Shown: positions 8,504 to 18,180, numbered from the stretch's first letter. The stretch is 64,000 bases of DNA from G965222535 sp965222535 (GCA_965222535.1 OZ244957.1:1984001-2048000), one strand, 5' to 3'. Program-made: numbers and translations. The notes: generated by a model not told the origin, from the letters alone.

Positions 8504-9589
8504 TCATTGATAGACGATAATTCCACGTGCGTTGACGCCGGCTTCCAGATCAGCGAAAGCATCGGGTGCCTGATCAATGGTATAACGGCGGGTGATCAGC
8601 CGTTCAAGGTCGAGCTGACCACGCTGGTAGAACTCTAGGTAGCGCTCAAAATCGATCTTTGAGTTGACGCTGCCGTACATGCAGCCGCGGATGGTTTTTG
8701 CGGTCAGTGGCAGGATCAGGGTGCTCACCGAAAAGCGGTCTTGCTTGCGACCGACGCCGATCAATACCGCTGTGCCGCCACGCCGCACGATCTTGATGCT
8801 GGCCTCTATCGTGCCCGGCAGGCCAATCGCCTCAAATGCGTAGTCAACCCCGATGCGGTGGGTCATCGCGCTGATGGCTTTGCTGATATCCTCTGCCGCA
8901 TCAAGGGTATCGGTCGCCCCCAGCTTAGTCGCCAGCGATAATTTCTGCGGTTTGCTGTCGATCGCAATAATGCGCGTGGCACCCGCGATGCGAGCGCCTT
9001 GCACGACCGATAAGCCGACGCCGCCGCAACCCAACACCGCCACCGTTGATCCGGGCCTGACCTTGGCGGTACGCAATACGGCACCGACACCAGTCGTAAC
9101 CCCACAACCGATCAAGGCTGCGGTTTGTAGGTCAGTCTCCTTGGGTACTGGCACGGCGCAGATAGCGGGCACCACGGCGTACTCAGCCATAATACCTAAA
9201 AACGACATCACATAGATCGGTTCGCCATTACGCGAGACGCGCGTCGTGCCATCAAGCAGGGTGCCGTCCGTGGGCGATGCAATGCACAGATACGGTTCCG
9301 CACGCTTGCAGTGATAGCACTCACCGCAATGCGGTACAAACGACAGGATTACTTTATCGCCAACCGCCACGCGGTCAACCCCGGTACCGACCTGCGCCAC
9401 GACCCCGGCACCCTCGTGACCGAGCACGACCGGAAACGGGCTTGGAATGGTACCGTTGATGATCGATAGATCGGAGTGGCACACGCCAGTGGCGGCTATC
9501 TGCACTAACACCTCGCCGTGGCGCGGATCGGCAAGATCGACATCGATTACTTCAAATTGGTTCAGCGCGCTGGCGACAACGGCTTTCAT
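8504..9589 (-). CDS. zinc-dependent alcohol dehydrogenase (MDR family)
   Basis: A 361-residue medium-chain dehydrogenase that would oxidise an alcohol or reduce an aldehyde with NAD(P). The catalytic-zinc residues are the Cys in TGVCHSD, the His in GHEGAG and the Cys in IGCGVTTG. The structural zinc site is the four-cysteine loop CGECYHCKRAEPYLC. The Rossmann motif is GCGGVG. This resembles class III and aryl-alcohol dehydrogenases. A glutathione- or mycothiol-dependent role cannot be shown without partner genes. The gene is monocistronic, and repeat copy A immediately follows its stop. Confidence 0.88.
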   Translation of the reverse strand: MKAVVASALNQFEVIDVDLADPRHGEVLVQIAATGVCHSDLSIINGTIPSPFPVVLGHEGAGVVAQVGTGVDRVAVGDKVILSFVPHCGECYHCKRAEPYLCIASPTDGTLLDGTTRVSRNGEPIYVMSFLGIMAEYAVVPAICAVPVPKETDLQTAALIGCGVTTGVGAVLRTAKVRPGSTVAVLGCGGVGLSVVQGARIAGATRIIAIDSKPQKLSLATKLGATDTLDAAEDISKAISAMTHRIGVDYAFEAIGLPGTIEASIKIVRRGGTAVLIGVGRKQDRFSVSTLILPLTAKTIRGCMYGSVNSKIDFERYLEFYQRGQLDLERLITRRYTIDQAPDAFADLEAGVNARGIIVYQ

Positions 9590-9807
9590 CGGCTTCGGGG
9601 CAGGCTGGGTGATCGTGGACTTTGCGCCGCTTGGCGCTCTGAGAATGCTTCGGGGGGGTGTCTCTGGGAATGCTGCGCTGGTGTTCTAAGGAGAAGAGCC
9701 ATCTAGCCGTCATTTCGTGGTACTGCTTCGCGGATCGAGAGGTCATGCGGCACGCCGTCGGCGCTCTTAATCAAAAAAAATTAAATAACGACTTTAATAA
9801 AAACTGC

Positions 9808-9862
9808 CTAACCCCCTTTTCTCCATTCCTCAACCGGGTGCACTTTTTCGAGGTTCCTGAGG
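9808..9862. repeat. dispersed intergenic repeat, partial copy N
   Basis: Only one end of the repeat is recognisable: a C-rich stretch, CCATTCCTCAACCGGG, then TTTTTCGAGGTTCC. It abuts the stop of the small cytochrome gene. The rest of 9590-9864 is AT-rich and shows no gene. Confidence 0.55.
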
Positions 9863-9864
9863 GA

Positions 9865-10188
9865 TTAAAAATTACCCAATCCATCTTGTGCAGCATACCA
9901 AGCTGCCAGATCAGTGATCTCCCGATCGCTCAGTTGGCGGGCGAAAACGCCCATTATGGGATTGCGGCGCTGACCGTCGCGGTAAGCTCTCAGCGCTTGT
10001 TCCAGATAATCGGCGTATTGCCCCGCCAGCTTGGGGTATTGTGGATCGCTGCTGTTGCCATCCAAGCCGTGGCAGGCCACGCATTGCTGCGCCAATTGCT
10101 GTCCCTGCGCTTCGTCGCCAGCGGCCTTGAGCGCGTTGGCACCAATGGACAGCAGCGCAACAAAAATCATCATCCGTGGAATGTGCAT
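9865..10188 (-). CDS. small c-type cytochrome (c4/c553-like)
   Basis: A 107-residue monohaem class I cytochrome c. The start at 10188 gives a clear Sec signal peptide (MHIPRMMIFVALLSIGANA); an upstream in-frame ATG at 10284 would place about 30 unrelated residues before it. The haem site is CVACH, preceded by GQQLAQQ, and the axial methionine is probably in NPIMGVFAR. The C-terminal helix DREITDLAAWYAAQ is typical. The protein would carry electrons in the periplasm. It is the second gene of a pair with the cytochrome at 10247-10600, 58 bases apart. The two look like the separate halves of a dihaem cytochrome c4. Confidence 0.85.
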   Translation of the reverse strand: MHIPRMMIFVALLSIGANALKAAGDEAQGQQLAQQCVACHGLDGNSSDPQYPKLAGQYADYLEQALRAYRDGQRRNPIMGVFARQLSDREITDLAAWYAAQDGLGNF

Positions 10189-10246
10189 GTTGTTCGTCTC
10201 TGCGTAGGGTAATCGGCGGGGTACGGTAAAGCGCTGTGTTACGCGA

Positions 10247-10600
10247 CTAATCACCCGCTGCAAGACTGGACAGATAAGCCGCAATGTGGGCTATTTCCTG
10301 ATCGGTCAGAGACATCGCTTGCACCTGCATTGTCTTGTGGTCGCGTTGACCCGACTTATAGGCTTTCAGTGCAGCGATGATATAGTCTGCATGTTGCCCT
10401 TGAAGGCGCGGCACACTGTAGCTTGGATACACGTTGCGGTATCCACGAATGCCGTGGCAACCCATGCAGGTATCGGCTAGAATTTCCCCTTTTGCGGCGT
10501 CCTCGGCGGCTATTGCCGGTGTTCCCCAAGCAAGAACCAGCAGCGCAAGGATAACCCTCAAGCGCGGTGCTGAAGTCACAAGCTGTGATAAACTCTTCAT
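10247..10600 (-). CDS. small c-type cytochrome (c4/c553-like)
   Basis: A 117-residue periplasmic monohaem cytochrome c. The signal peptide is about 30 residues and ends near TPAIA-AED. The haem-binding motif is CMGCH. A methionine in the loop KTMQVQAMSLTDQE is the likely sixth ligand. The pattern GQHADYIIAALKAYKSGQRD also occurs in the downstream cytochrome as GQYADYLEQALRAYRDGQRR, so the two are paralogous. They are probably co-transcribed. The likely role is electron shuttling between a bc1 complex and an oxidase, inferred from the family. No oxidase gene is in the window. Confidence 0.87.
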   Translation of the reverse strand: MKSLSQLVTSAPRLRVILALLVLAWGTPAIAAEDAAKGEILADTCMGCHGIRGYRNVYPSYSVPRLQGQHADYIIAALKAYKSGQRDHKTMQVQAMSLTDQEIAHIAAYLSSLAAGD

Positions 10601-10758
10601 CGAGTACGATACCCGTTGATATAGGAATAACGATCGATATCAGTGGCGGAATGGGCGTTGAGGTGCTGCGGTTTGTATCGCCCACCAGCGCACAGAATAC
10701 CCGCTGCCGATGGTGCAATCAAGCATGGAAGTCAACATACCGCCCATTTTTGCTGTAA

Positions 10759-10908
10759 GGCACCTCGAAAAACCGGCTTCGCTGGCTTCTTGAGGTGCCC
10801 TGCGGAGCTTGTCTATTGAGGGAAGGGTTATAAATCAATAACTTACGCTACAGGTAATGATATCTTTCCCCCCCCAATTCCTTCCCGTTGAGGTCTTTCT
10901 AGGTTCCC
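10759..10908. repeat. dispersed intergenic repeat, copy B (near full length, inverted)
   Basis: Reverse orientation relative to copy A. The palindromic end comes first (10759-10799, arms GGCACCTCGAAAAACC and CTTGAGGTGCC), then GGAGCTTGTCTATTG, ATAAATCAATAACTTACG, and finally TTCCCGTTGAGG...AGGTTCCC. It lies directly upstream of glnS and contributes a spurious in-frame extension to that gene. Confidence 0.85.
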
Positions 10909-10994
10909 TGTGGTATAACATGGCGCAAAGCTTACACGTGGTCGAGCGCCAAACGCGCAACGGCTCTGGAAGGCTCATCTGGAAGGCTCAACGT

Positions 10995-12773
10995 ATGCAA
11001 CGCTCTCAAACCAATAACGTAGTCGCCACCACGAGCACCGCCACGAGCGCGGGCGCGGGCGACAGCGCCGCCGCGACAAATGCAGCGGCAGCGCCGGCGG
11101 CAGTGATAGGCGCTACAGCGGGAAACCACTTTATCCACCAGATCATTGACGCTGATCGTACCGCCGGACGCTTGCAGGGAAGGGTGGTTACCCGCTTCCC
11201 GCCAGAGCCGAATGGGTATCTGCATCTTGGGCACGCCAAGTCGATCTGCCTCAACTTTGGGATTGCCGAAGACTATCAGGGGCGCTGCGCGTTGCGTTTT
11301 GACGACACCAACCCGGCGCGCGAATGCAGCGACTACATTGCCGCTATCAAACACGACCTGCGCTGGCTGGGGTTTGACTGGGGGACAAACTTGCATCACG
11401 CTTCCGATTATTTTGAGCGCTTGTACGCCTATGCAGAGCAGCTGATCGAAAGCGGCAACGCCTATGTTTGTGAGCTTGACGCTGATCGCATCAGCCGCAC
11501 CCGCGGCACCCTCAAAAGTCCCGGCGTCAACAGTCCTTACCGCGATCGTGCGGCGCAACAAAGCCTAGCGCTGTTTCGCCGCATGCGTAACGGCGAGTTC
11601 GCCGATGGCGCGATGGTGCTGCGCGCCCGCATCGACATGGTGTCGGCGAATATGAACCTGCGCGATCCGGTGATTTACCGCATCCTGCGTGCGCTTCACC
11701 CCATCACCGCTAGGCAGTGGTGCATCTACCCACTGTACGATTTCGCCCATGCTTTGTCGGATGCGATCGAGGGCGTTACGCATTCCCTGTGCACCTTGGA
11801 GTTTGAAGATCATCGCCCACTGTATGACTGGTTTCTGTCGACACTGAACATTGCCTCGCCGCCCCGGCAATACGAGTTCAGTCGCTTGAATTTGAGCTAT
11901 ACGGTGATGAGTAAGCGCATACTCACAGGTTTGGTGGACAACAAACACGTAGAGGGGTGGGATGATCCGCGCCTGCCAACCCTTGCTGGACTGCGCCGAC
12001 GCGGCTACACGGCAGCGGCGGTCAGGGCTTTTTGCAGCAGCATCGGCGTAACGCGCAGCAACAGCACCGTCGAACTGGCACAGTTGGAGAACTGCTTGCG
12101 GCAGGACCTCGAGGCGAGCGCCCCACGAGTCATGGGGGTCATCCACCCACTGCGCTTGATCATCGAGAACTACCCCGAAGATACCGTCGAATGGCTGCAT
12201 GCGCCCAACCATCCAAGAGACGCCAGCATGGGAGAACGCCAGTTGCCTTTCGCACGCGAGTTGGTGATTGAGCGCGACGATTTCATGGAACACCCAGCGG
12301 CTAAGTTTTATCGCTTAGCGCCCGGGCGCGAGGTGCGGCTGCGTTACGCTTATATGGTTACCTGCAGCGGTGTCGAGCGCGACTCAGGCGGCCAAATCAG
12401 CGCTGTGCGCTGTCGCTACGATCCGCAAACACGCGGCGGCGCGACACCAGACAAGCGCAAGGTGCGTGGCACCATACACTGGGTCTCGGTAGCGCATGCG
12501 CTGCGCACTAGGGTGCGCCTTTATGATCGCTTGTTTTGCGATCCGGCACCGGATCCAGAGAAAGCCAGCAGCCTCAACCGGCAATCCTTGGTCAACTGCA
12601 ACGATGCTCACCTAGAGCCATCGCTACGCGATGCGCTGCCCGGGCAATCTTTTCAGTTTGAACGCTCAGGCTATTTTATCGCTGATCCAGTGGATTCGGT
12701 CGCGGGCCAGCCACGCTTCAACCGCAGTGTCACGTTGCACGACAGTTTCCGCAAGCAAGTCCGTGGCGGCTGA
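10995..12773 (+). CDS. glnS: glutaminyl-tRNA synthetase
   Basis: Charges tRNA-Gln. The class I signatures are RFPPEPNGYLHLGHAKS (HIGH motif as HLGH) and the KMSKS equivalent VMSKR. Both the catalytic core and the anticodon-binding beta-barrels are present through the final VTLHDSFRK. I place the start at 10995, with GGAAGG 8 bases upstream, giving 592 residues. The frame is open further upstream to 10857, but that part is repeat copy B. Even so, about 45 Ala/Thr-rich residues precede the conserved HFIHQIIDAD, an extension not found in E. coli GlnRS (about 554 residues). Having GlnS and GltX together implies direct glutaminylation. Confidence 0.93.
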   Translation: MQRSQTNNVVATTSTATSAGAGDSAAATNAAAAPAAVIGATAGNHFIHQIIDADRTAGRLQGRVVTRFPPEPNGYLHLGHAKSICLNFGIAEDYQGRCALRFDDTNPARECSDYIAAIKHDLRWLGFDWGTNLHHASDYFERLYAYAEQLIESGNAYVCELDADRISRTRGTLKSPGVNSPYRDRAAQQSLALFRRMRNGEFADGAMVLRARIDMVSANMNLRDPVIYRILRALHPITARQWCIYPLYDFAHALSDAIEGVTHSLCTLEFEDHRPLYDWFLSTLNIASPPRQYEFSRLNLSYTVMSKRILTGLVDNKHVEGWDDPRLPTLAGLRRRGYTAAAVRAFCSSIGVTRSNSTVELAQLENCLRQDLEASAPRVMGVIHPLRLIIENYPEDTVEWLHAPNHPRDASMGERQLPFARELVIERDDFMEHPAAKFYRLAPGREVRLRYAYMVTCSGVERDSGGQISAVRCRYDPQTRGGATPDKRKVRGTIHWVSVAHALRTRVRLYDRLFCDPAPDPEKASSLNRQSLVNCNDAHLEPSLRDALPGQSFQFERSGYFIADPVDSVAGQPRFNRSVTLHDSFRKQVRGG

Positions 12774-12923
12774 AATACAGTGGTCACGCTCGATTCGTGC
12801 GGTCATCTGGGACTAGTACGCCAAACATTCCAAACTGCCAGCAAAGCGTACGTGCTTTGGTTGAGGCAAGGGGCTATATATTGGCACTCAATCAAGATGC
12901 TTGATTGAGCACGTTCCTAATGC

Positions 12924-13135
12924 TTCGCTGAGGTGCCCTGCGGGGCTTGTTCTATTGGGGGAAGGATTATAAGTCAATGGTTTACGTTGCAGGTGGTTAT
13001 GTCCCTTCCCCCAACCCCCCATTCCGTTGCCATTTTTCGAGGTTCCCGTTTATATTGGGAGGGTATAAAGCAACGGTTTACGTTACAGGTGTTCAGGTCT
13101 TTAGCTCCCGCATCCCCATTCCTGCATTTTCAAGT
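12924..13135. repeat. dispersed intergenic repeat, copy C plus adjacent partial copy
   Basis: Copy C (about 12924-13048) contains GAGGTGCCCTGCGGGGCTTG, then the ATAAGTCAATGGTTTACG core, and ends CCATTTTTCGAGGTTCCC. A second partial copy follows at about 13049-13135 (TATAAAGCAACGGTTTACG...TCCCCATTCCTG). The pair fills most of the 450-base gap between glnS and ileS, where no gene is seen. Confidence 0.75.
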
Positions 13136-13223
13136 AGCATGAGTATAAAACCCCCTATGTTACAATCTGCGCCTCAATAGCTCCCCCCAACCTTCTTTTT
13201 TCGATGTTTTTTGAGGTCATCTG

Positions 13224-16200
13224 GTGAATTTATCCGCAGTCAACACCCGTTACAACGGCCCTGAACTGGAACAGACGGTATTGGCCTTCTGGCGGCGGAA
13301 CGACATATTCAGCAAGAGTCAGCAGCAGAACCAGCAAGGCCCGCGCTACACGTGGAACGAAGGCCCGCCCACCGCTAACGGTAAGCCGGGTCTGCATCAC
13401 GTGCTGGCGCGTACCTTCAAGGATATCTTCCCGCGTTACAAACACCTGCGCGGTTATTACTGTCCGCGTAAAGCAGGGTGGGATACCCACGGCCTGCCGG
13501 TTGAACACGAGGTCGAGAAACAACTGGGGATCTTTGACCGTGCGCTGATTGAGCACCAGGTCGGTATCAGTGAATTTAACCGGCGCTGTCGCGAATCGGT
13601 CATGAGCTATATCGACGTGTGGGAAAAAATGACCGAGCGCATGGGCTTTTGGGTTGATATGCAGGATGCGTATTACACCCTCAACAACGATTATATCGAG
13701 TCGGTGTGGTGGCTTTTGCAACAACTCTGGAACAAGGGGCTTATCTACCAGGGCTATAAAGTGGTGCCTTACGATCCACGCATCGGCGCGACGCTGTCAT
13801 CCCATGAGGTCTCCTTGGGCTATCGGGAAGTTGAGGATCCATCCGTTACGCTGCGCTTTCGTCTGCAAAATAATCCCAACACAGCGTTTTTGGTGTGGAC
13901 GACAACGCCTTGGACGCTGCCTTCAAACCTCGCGTTGGCGGTGCACCCGGATGTCGAATACGCCACCGTGCGCTGTGGTGAAGAGCGCTTTATCGTGGCC
14001 GTTGCGCGCCTCGAAGAGGTATTGAAAAGCAGTCAATGGGTGATCGAGAGCACGCTCCGTGGCAGCGAACTGGTGGGCACCCGCTACCAGCGCGTATTTG
14101 ATTATCTGCCGGTCAGCGGCCCGGTGTGTCGCGTCTTAGCGGGCGATTTTGTATCCACCGCTGAGGGTACCGGCATCGTCCATATCGCGCCGGCATACGG
14201 TCAGGATGATCTAAATCTCGGGCAAGCGCACGGTTTGCCGGTGATCCACGGCGTGGGGTTGGATGGATGCTTTGTCGCCGCCGTTTCTCCAGTAGCGGGT
14301 CGATTCTTCAAAGACGCGGATGCGATCCTGATCGATGAGTTGCAAGCGCGCGGCTTGCTGTACCGCTCGGAGCGCGCAAAACACAATTATCCGCACGGTT
14401 GGCGTACTGGCGATCCATTGATTTACTATGCAAAACACGCTTGGTACATCCGCACCAGTCGTTACCGTGAGCGTATGGTCAGCCTCAACCGCACGATCAA
14501 CTGGATCCCCGCGACGATCAAAGAAGGGCGCTTTGGCAACTGGTTGCAGAACAATGTCGATTGGGCGTTATCGCGCGAGCGTTTCTGGGGTACCCCGTTG
14601 CCGCTGTGGAGCGATGGCGATGGTGATTATGTGTGCATCGGATCGCTGGCCGAGCTGGAGATGTTGTGTGGTCGCAAACTGTCAGATACAGACCTGCATC
14701 GTCCAGCCATTGACAGCGTAACTTTTGCGCATCCAAAGAACGGTCGTCTCTATTCGCGCGTGCCGGAAGTCATCGATTGCTGGTTTGATTCCGGTGCCAT
14801 GTCGTATGCGCAGTTTCATTATCCGTTTGCCAATAAGGAAGCTTTTGCGAAGAGCTTTCCCGCCGATTATATCTGTGAGGCGATCGACCAAACGCGCGGA
14901 TGGTTCTACTCGCTGCACGCGATTGCGGCTCTGGTATCGGATTCGGTGGCCTACCGTAACTGCATCTGCCTTGGGCATATCGTTGACGAAGACGGTATCA
15001 AAATGTCCAAGTCGCGCGGCAACGTGATTGATCCTTACGAGGTGTTTGATAGCGTCGGTGCTGACGCCCTGCGCTGGTATTTGGCCTGCCGCATCGCGCC
15101 CGAGACGCAAAAACGCATCTCGGTGGACCTGGTGCGCGAAGTGGCGAGTGGTTTCCTGAACACGTATTGGAATACCTACGCCTTTTTTGTCATGTATGCC
15201 CGTGCGGATAATATCGACCTTGCCGTGCCGGTACCGCTTGCCCGCCGCCCGCCGATCGATCGCTGGCTATTGGCGCGGTTGCAGCAATTGATTACCAACG
15301 TTACCCAGGCGATGGAGGCTTACGATGCGATGGCGGCGGGACAACAGTTGGAAGCCTTCATCGACCAATTGTCGAATGGCTATATCCGATGCTGCCGCCG
15401 GCGGTTTTGGAAATCAGACAAAGGGGATGACAAGCAATCGGCTTATGTTACGTTGTATGAATGCCTGCATATCGTGAATCGTATGTTAGCGCCGGTGATG
15501 CCGTTTATTACCGAGGCGGTGCATCAGAATCTGGCGCGCAACACCGCCGCCGAGGCGGCGCTAAGTGTACACATGGCGTGCTGGCCAACCGCCGCCGCCG
15601 ACTGCCGCGACGATGCTTTGGTGGAAGCGTTTGCCTGCGTATGGCAGATCATCGCCCTTGGTCGCGGCGCACGCGCTAAATCGGGCGTACGCATACGCCA
15701 GCCATTGCCGCGCCTGTTGGTGCATGTGCCAAACCCAGCGGTAATCGCGACGATCGAGGAAAACCAGCAGCAGATCCTCGAAGAATTGAATGTCAAGCGA
15801 CTCGACATCGTCGCCGCTGACTGCGAATTGTTGTCCTACCGCGTCAAGCCAAACTTACCGCTGTTGGGCAAACAATACGGCAAGCTGATCCCGGCCATTC
15901 GCCGCGGCCTAGCCGCGGATGCACTGCGGATCGCCAAAGCCGTCGCGGCGGGTGAAACATTTCCTGTAGAAGCCGGGGATCAGGTGCTGCATTTGGAACC
16001 CCGACAGGTGCTGGTCGAGACGGTATCGGCGGAGGGCTATGCTTGCGCTGAAGAAAATGGTTATCTGGTCGGTCTGGATCTGCAGTTAACCGACGTACTG
16101 GAGCGTGAGGGCTTGGCGCGTGAGTTGGTGCGCACGGTGCAAGAAGCACGCAAACAAGCCGGGCTTGAACTCACCGATCGCATCACCTTGGCGATCAGTG

Positions 16201-16373
16201 GCGGCGCGGCGGTGCAAACGGCGATTGCGCAGCATCGTGACTACATAACGGAGGAAACCCTGACCGAACAATGGGATGAGGCGGGGGGAGGAGCTGTATT
16301 ACGCAAGTCAGAGCACCGCTTCGGGCAAGAGCACTGGACGATCGAACTGACCCGTAGCACTCCGCGTTCGTGA
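13224..16373 (+). CDS. ileS: isoleucyl-tRNA synthetase, type 2 (eukaryote-like)
   Basis: A 1,049-residue class I synthetase. Catalytic motifs are GPPTANGKPGLHH (HIGH position) and KMSKSRGN. The segments FPRYKHLRGYYCPRKAGW and THGLPVEHEVEKQLG are the signature of the eukaryote-like IleRS2 clade rather than the usual bacterial type 1, whose N-terminal motif reads like GPPYANG...HIGH. IleRS2 enzymes lack the C-terminal bacterial zinc finger, and none is seen here. Members of this clade are known for low sensitivity to mupirocin. The gene starts at GTG 13224 with GAGGT 7 bases ahead. An editing domain (TTTPWTLPSN) is present. The gene is monocistronic, and no second ileS is in the window. Confidence 0.93.
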   Translation: MNLSAVNTRYNGPELEQTVLAFWRRNDIFSKSQQQNQQGPRYTWNEGPPTANGKPGLHHVLARTFKDIFPRYKHLRGYYCPRKAGWDTHGLPVEHEVEKQLGIFDRALIEHQVGISEFNRRCRESVMSYIDVWEKMTERMGFWVDMQDAYYTLNNDYIESVWWLLQQLWNKGLIYQGYKVVPYDPRIGATLSSHEVSLGYREVEDPSVTLRFRLQNNPNTAFLVWTTTPWTLPSNLALAVHPDVEYATVRCGEERFIVAVARLEEVLKSSQWVIESTLRGSELVGTRYQRVFDYLPVSGPVCRVLAGDFVSTAEGTGIVHIAPAYGQDDLNLGQAHGLPVIHGVGLDGCFVAAVSPVAGRFFKDADAILIDELQARGLLYRSERAKHNYPHGWRTGDPLIYYAKHAWYIRTSRYRERMVSLNRTINWIPATIKEGRFGNWLQNNVDWALSRERFWGTPLPLWSDGDGDYVCIGSLAELEMLCGRKLSDTDLHRPAIDSVTFAHPKNGRLYSRVPEVIDCWFDSGAMSYAQFHYPFANKEAFAKSFPADYICEAIDQTRGWFYSLHAIAALVSDSVAYRNCICLGHIVDEDGIKMSKSRGNVIDPYEVFDSVGADALRWYLACRIAPETQKRISVDLVREVASGFLNTYWNTYAFFVMYARADNIDLAVPVPLARRPPIDRWLLARLQQLITNVTQAMEAYDAMAAGQQLEAFIDQLSNGYIRCCRRRFWKSDKGDDKQSAYVTLYECLHIVNRMLAPVMPFITEAVHQNLARNTAAEAALSVHMACWPTAAADCRDDALVEAFACVWQIIALGRGARAKSGVRIRQPLPRLLVHVPNPAVIATIEENQQQILEELNVKRLDIVAADCELLSYRVKPNLPLLGKQYGKLIPAIRRGLAADALRIAKAVAAGETFPVEAGDQVLHLEPRQVLVETVSAEGYACAEENGYLVGLDLQLTDVLEREGLARELVRTVQEARKQAGLELTDRITLAISGGAAVQTAIAQHRDYITEETLTEQWDEAGGGAVLRKSEHRFGQEHWTIELTRSTPRS

Positions 16374-16503
16374 TCCCCGCTAGTGCTGATGCTGTAGCAC
16401 TCAGTGTGCACACATTCCCTGCTTCAGGCATCTATCCTTCTCCCAATGCTGAGTGAGGGTGCTCGTTGCTATAGCATTTCCCCAAGGGGCGATAACCCCT
16501 TAG

Positions 16504-16660
16504 GGGATCTCGAAAAACTTCAACGGGATGGGAGGTTGGGGGAAGAAGGATGATCACTTGTAACATAAGCCAAAGTCAATGATCTATAACCCTTTCCCCA
16601 ATAAACAAATCCGCTAGGATGCGCCGAAGAATCCGCAAAGCGGCTGTTTCGAGATGCACC
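16504..16660. repeat. dispersed intergenic repeat, copy D (diverged, near full length)
   Basis: Same orientation as copy A: TCTCGAAAAACTTCAACGGG, then AACATAAGCCAAAGTCAATG, CCCCAATAAACAAATCCGC, ending in a decayed palindrome with TTTCGAGATGCACC. It fills much of the ileS-sbcD gap. A GGGG/CCCC hairpin at about 16485-16503 just before it could terminate ileS, but it lacks a T-run. Confidence 0.75.
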
Positions 16661-16770
16661 TTAGTGGACAAAGCCATGCGTGATTCTGTGAAGAACAATG
16701 GTTGCCTGAATCAAAGTCGCAATTATTCACGTTGTGGGGGAAGTCCCTAGTCAACTGCAAGCATAACAGG

Positions 16771-18046
16771 ATGAAAATACTCCACACCTCGGATTGGCAC
16801 CTAGGGCGTTTGTTGTATGGTAAGCAACGCTACCATGAGTTCGAGGCTTTCCTTGACTGGTTAGTTGATACGCTTGAGCGGCACGATGTCGATACCCTGC
16901 TGATCGCAGGTGATATATTCGATACCAGTACGCCAAGCCACCGCGCCCAGTCGCTGTATTACAGATTTCTGTACAAGGTAGCTGCCTCATGCTGTCGCCA
17001 CGTGGTGCTGATCGCGGGCAACCACGATTCTGCTTCGTTCCTCAATGCACCGCAGGCGTTGCTGCGAACATTCAATGTTTATGTCGTCGGCAATGCGACG
17101 CAAGACCCGGCAGACGAGGTGCTGGTACTATGCGACCAGCAGCAGCAAGCGCAACTAATTGTGTGCGCTGTACCATACTTACGCGATTACGATCTGCGTC
17201 TTGCACAAGCCGGAGAAAGCTTTGAGGATAAAGAACGCAAGCTGACCGAAGGGATCCGCAATCACTATGCCGCCGCGACCGCCATCGCCGAGCAGCGTCG
17301 CCGCGAGCTTGGCGGTCGTGTGCCGATCATCGCGATGGGGCATTTGTTCACCGCCGGTGGAGAGACCATTGAAGACGACGGGGTGCGTGCCTTGTATGTC
17401 GGCTCGTTGGCGCATGTGTCGGCGAGGGTCTTTTCCCGCAGCCTTGACTATGTCGCCCTCGGTCACCTGCATGTGCCGCAAGCGGTTGACGACTGCGCGT
17501 GGATCCGCTACAGCGGCTCGCCGCTGGCGATCGGCTTCGGCGAAGCCGATCAGCTTCGGCGAAGCCGATCAGCAAAAGAGCGTATGCCTTATTACTCTTG
17601 ACAACACGGCTATTGGAGACGAAACTGCCCTCGTTAAAGTACAGTTGCTGCCGGTTCCCGTGTGGCAGCAGTTGCTGCGCATCAAAGGCGATTTTAAGCA
17701 GCTTTTAGATAAGATCTTTCAGTTATCACTCAGCGACTCCAAGGCGTGGCTCGAGATCATCTACGATGGTGAGGAGATGATTCCCGACCTCCGTGGACAG
17801 TTGGATGCGGCGGTTGCTGGCTCAGCAATGGAGATCCTGCGCGTACGCCAAAGTCGCCTCATCCAGTGCGTCCTGCATGCCATGGACGAGCAGGAAACAT
17901 TGGCTGATATGGACATCAATGAGGTATTTGCACGCTGTCTTGAGGCTCATCAAGCGCCCGCAGCACAGCGACCGTTGTTGCTCAGCGCCTACCAGGAAAC
18001 GCTACAATCCCTCGATGAGGATGATCCTCTTGCATTTGATAGATAA
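16771..18046 (+). pseudogene. sbcD: sbcD, frameshifted by a 19-bp tandem duplication
   Basis: Nuclease subunit of SbcCD, the Mre11 homologue that opens DNA hairpins. The start MKILHTSDWHLGR at 16771 and the phosphoesterase motifs GDIFD, AGNHDS and GHLH are intact. At 17535-17572 a 19-bp unit occurs twice in tandem. Reading through it shifts the frame and stops at 17601 after 277 residues. Removing one copy restores a continuous sequence, GFGEADQQKSVCLITLD, running to the stop at 18046 and giving 418 residues, close to the normal length. The catalytic domain would still be made but the capping and SbcC-binding C-terminal part would not. No sbcC follows; the next genes are Type VI components. 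A sequencing error is possible but would need to mimic a perfect duplication. Confidence 0.88.
17535..17572. repeat. 19-bp tandem duplication inside sbcD
   Basis: Two exact copies of a 19-base unit (17535-17553 and 17554-17572), each holding the inverted motif CTTCGGCGAAG. The added 19 bases break the sbcD frame. Confidence 0.92.
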
Positions 18047-18180
18047 AACATTATGCGCTATAATAAGCAAAGTGCGGCTGGTCTGCTGATGACCATCCGC
18101 TTTTGGCAGGCTGTCTTCCCATCCTAGGAGGCCTTTTCGAACCAATGGGTGGCGCAAGCCGCAAAATCCCGAACAATAAA

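Noticed and set aside
10857..10994. Upstream in-frame extension of glnS
   Set aside because: Most of it is the end of repeat copy B. The 10995 ATG has a proper GGAAGG and the conserved domain starts later still.
17267..18046. Independent 259-codon gene
   Set aside because: Its second half is the C-terminal part of SbcD; the first half is an out-of-frame reading of the same gene. It exists only because of the 19-bp duplication.
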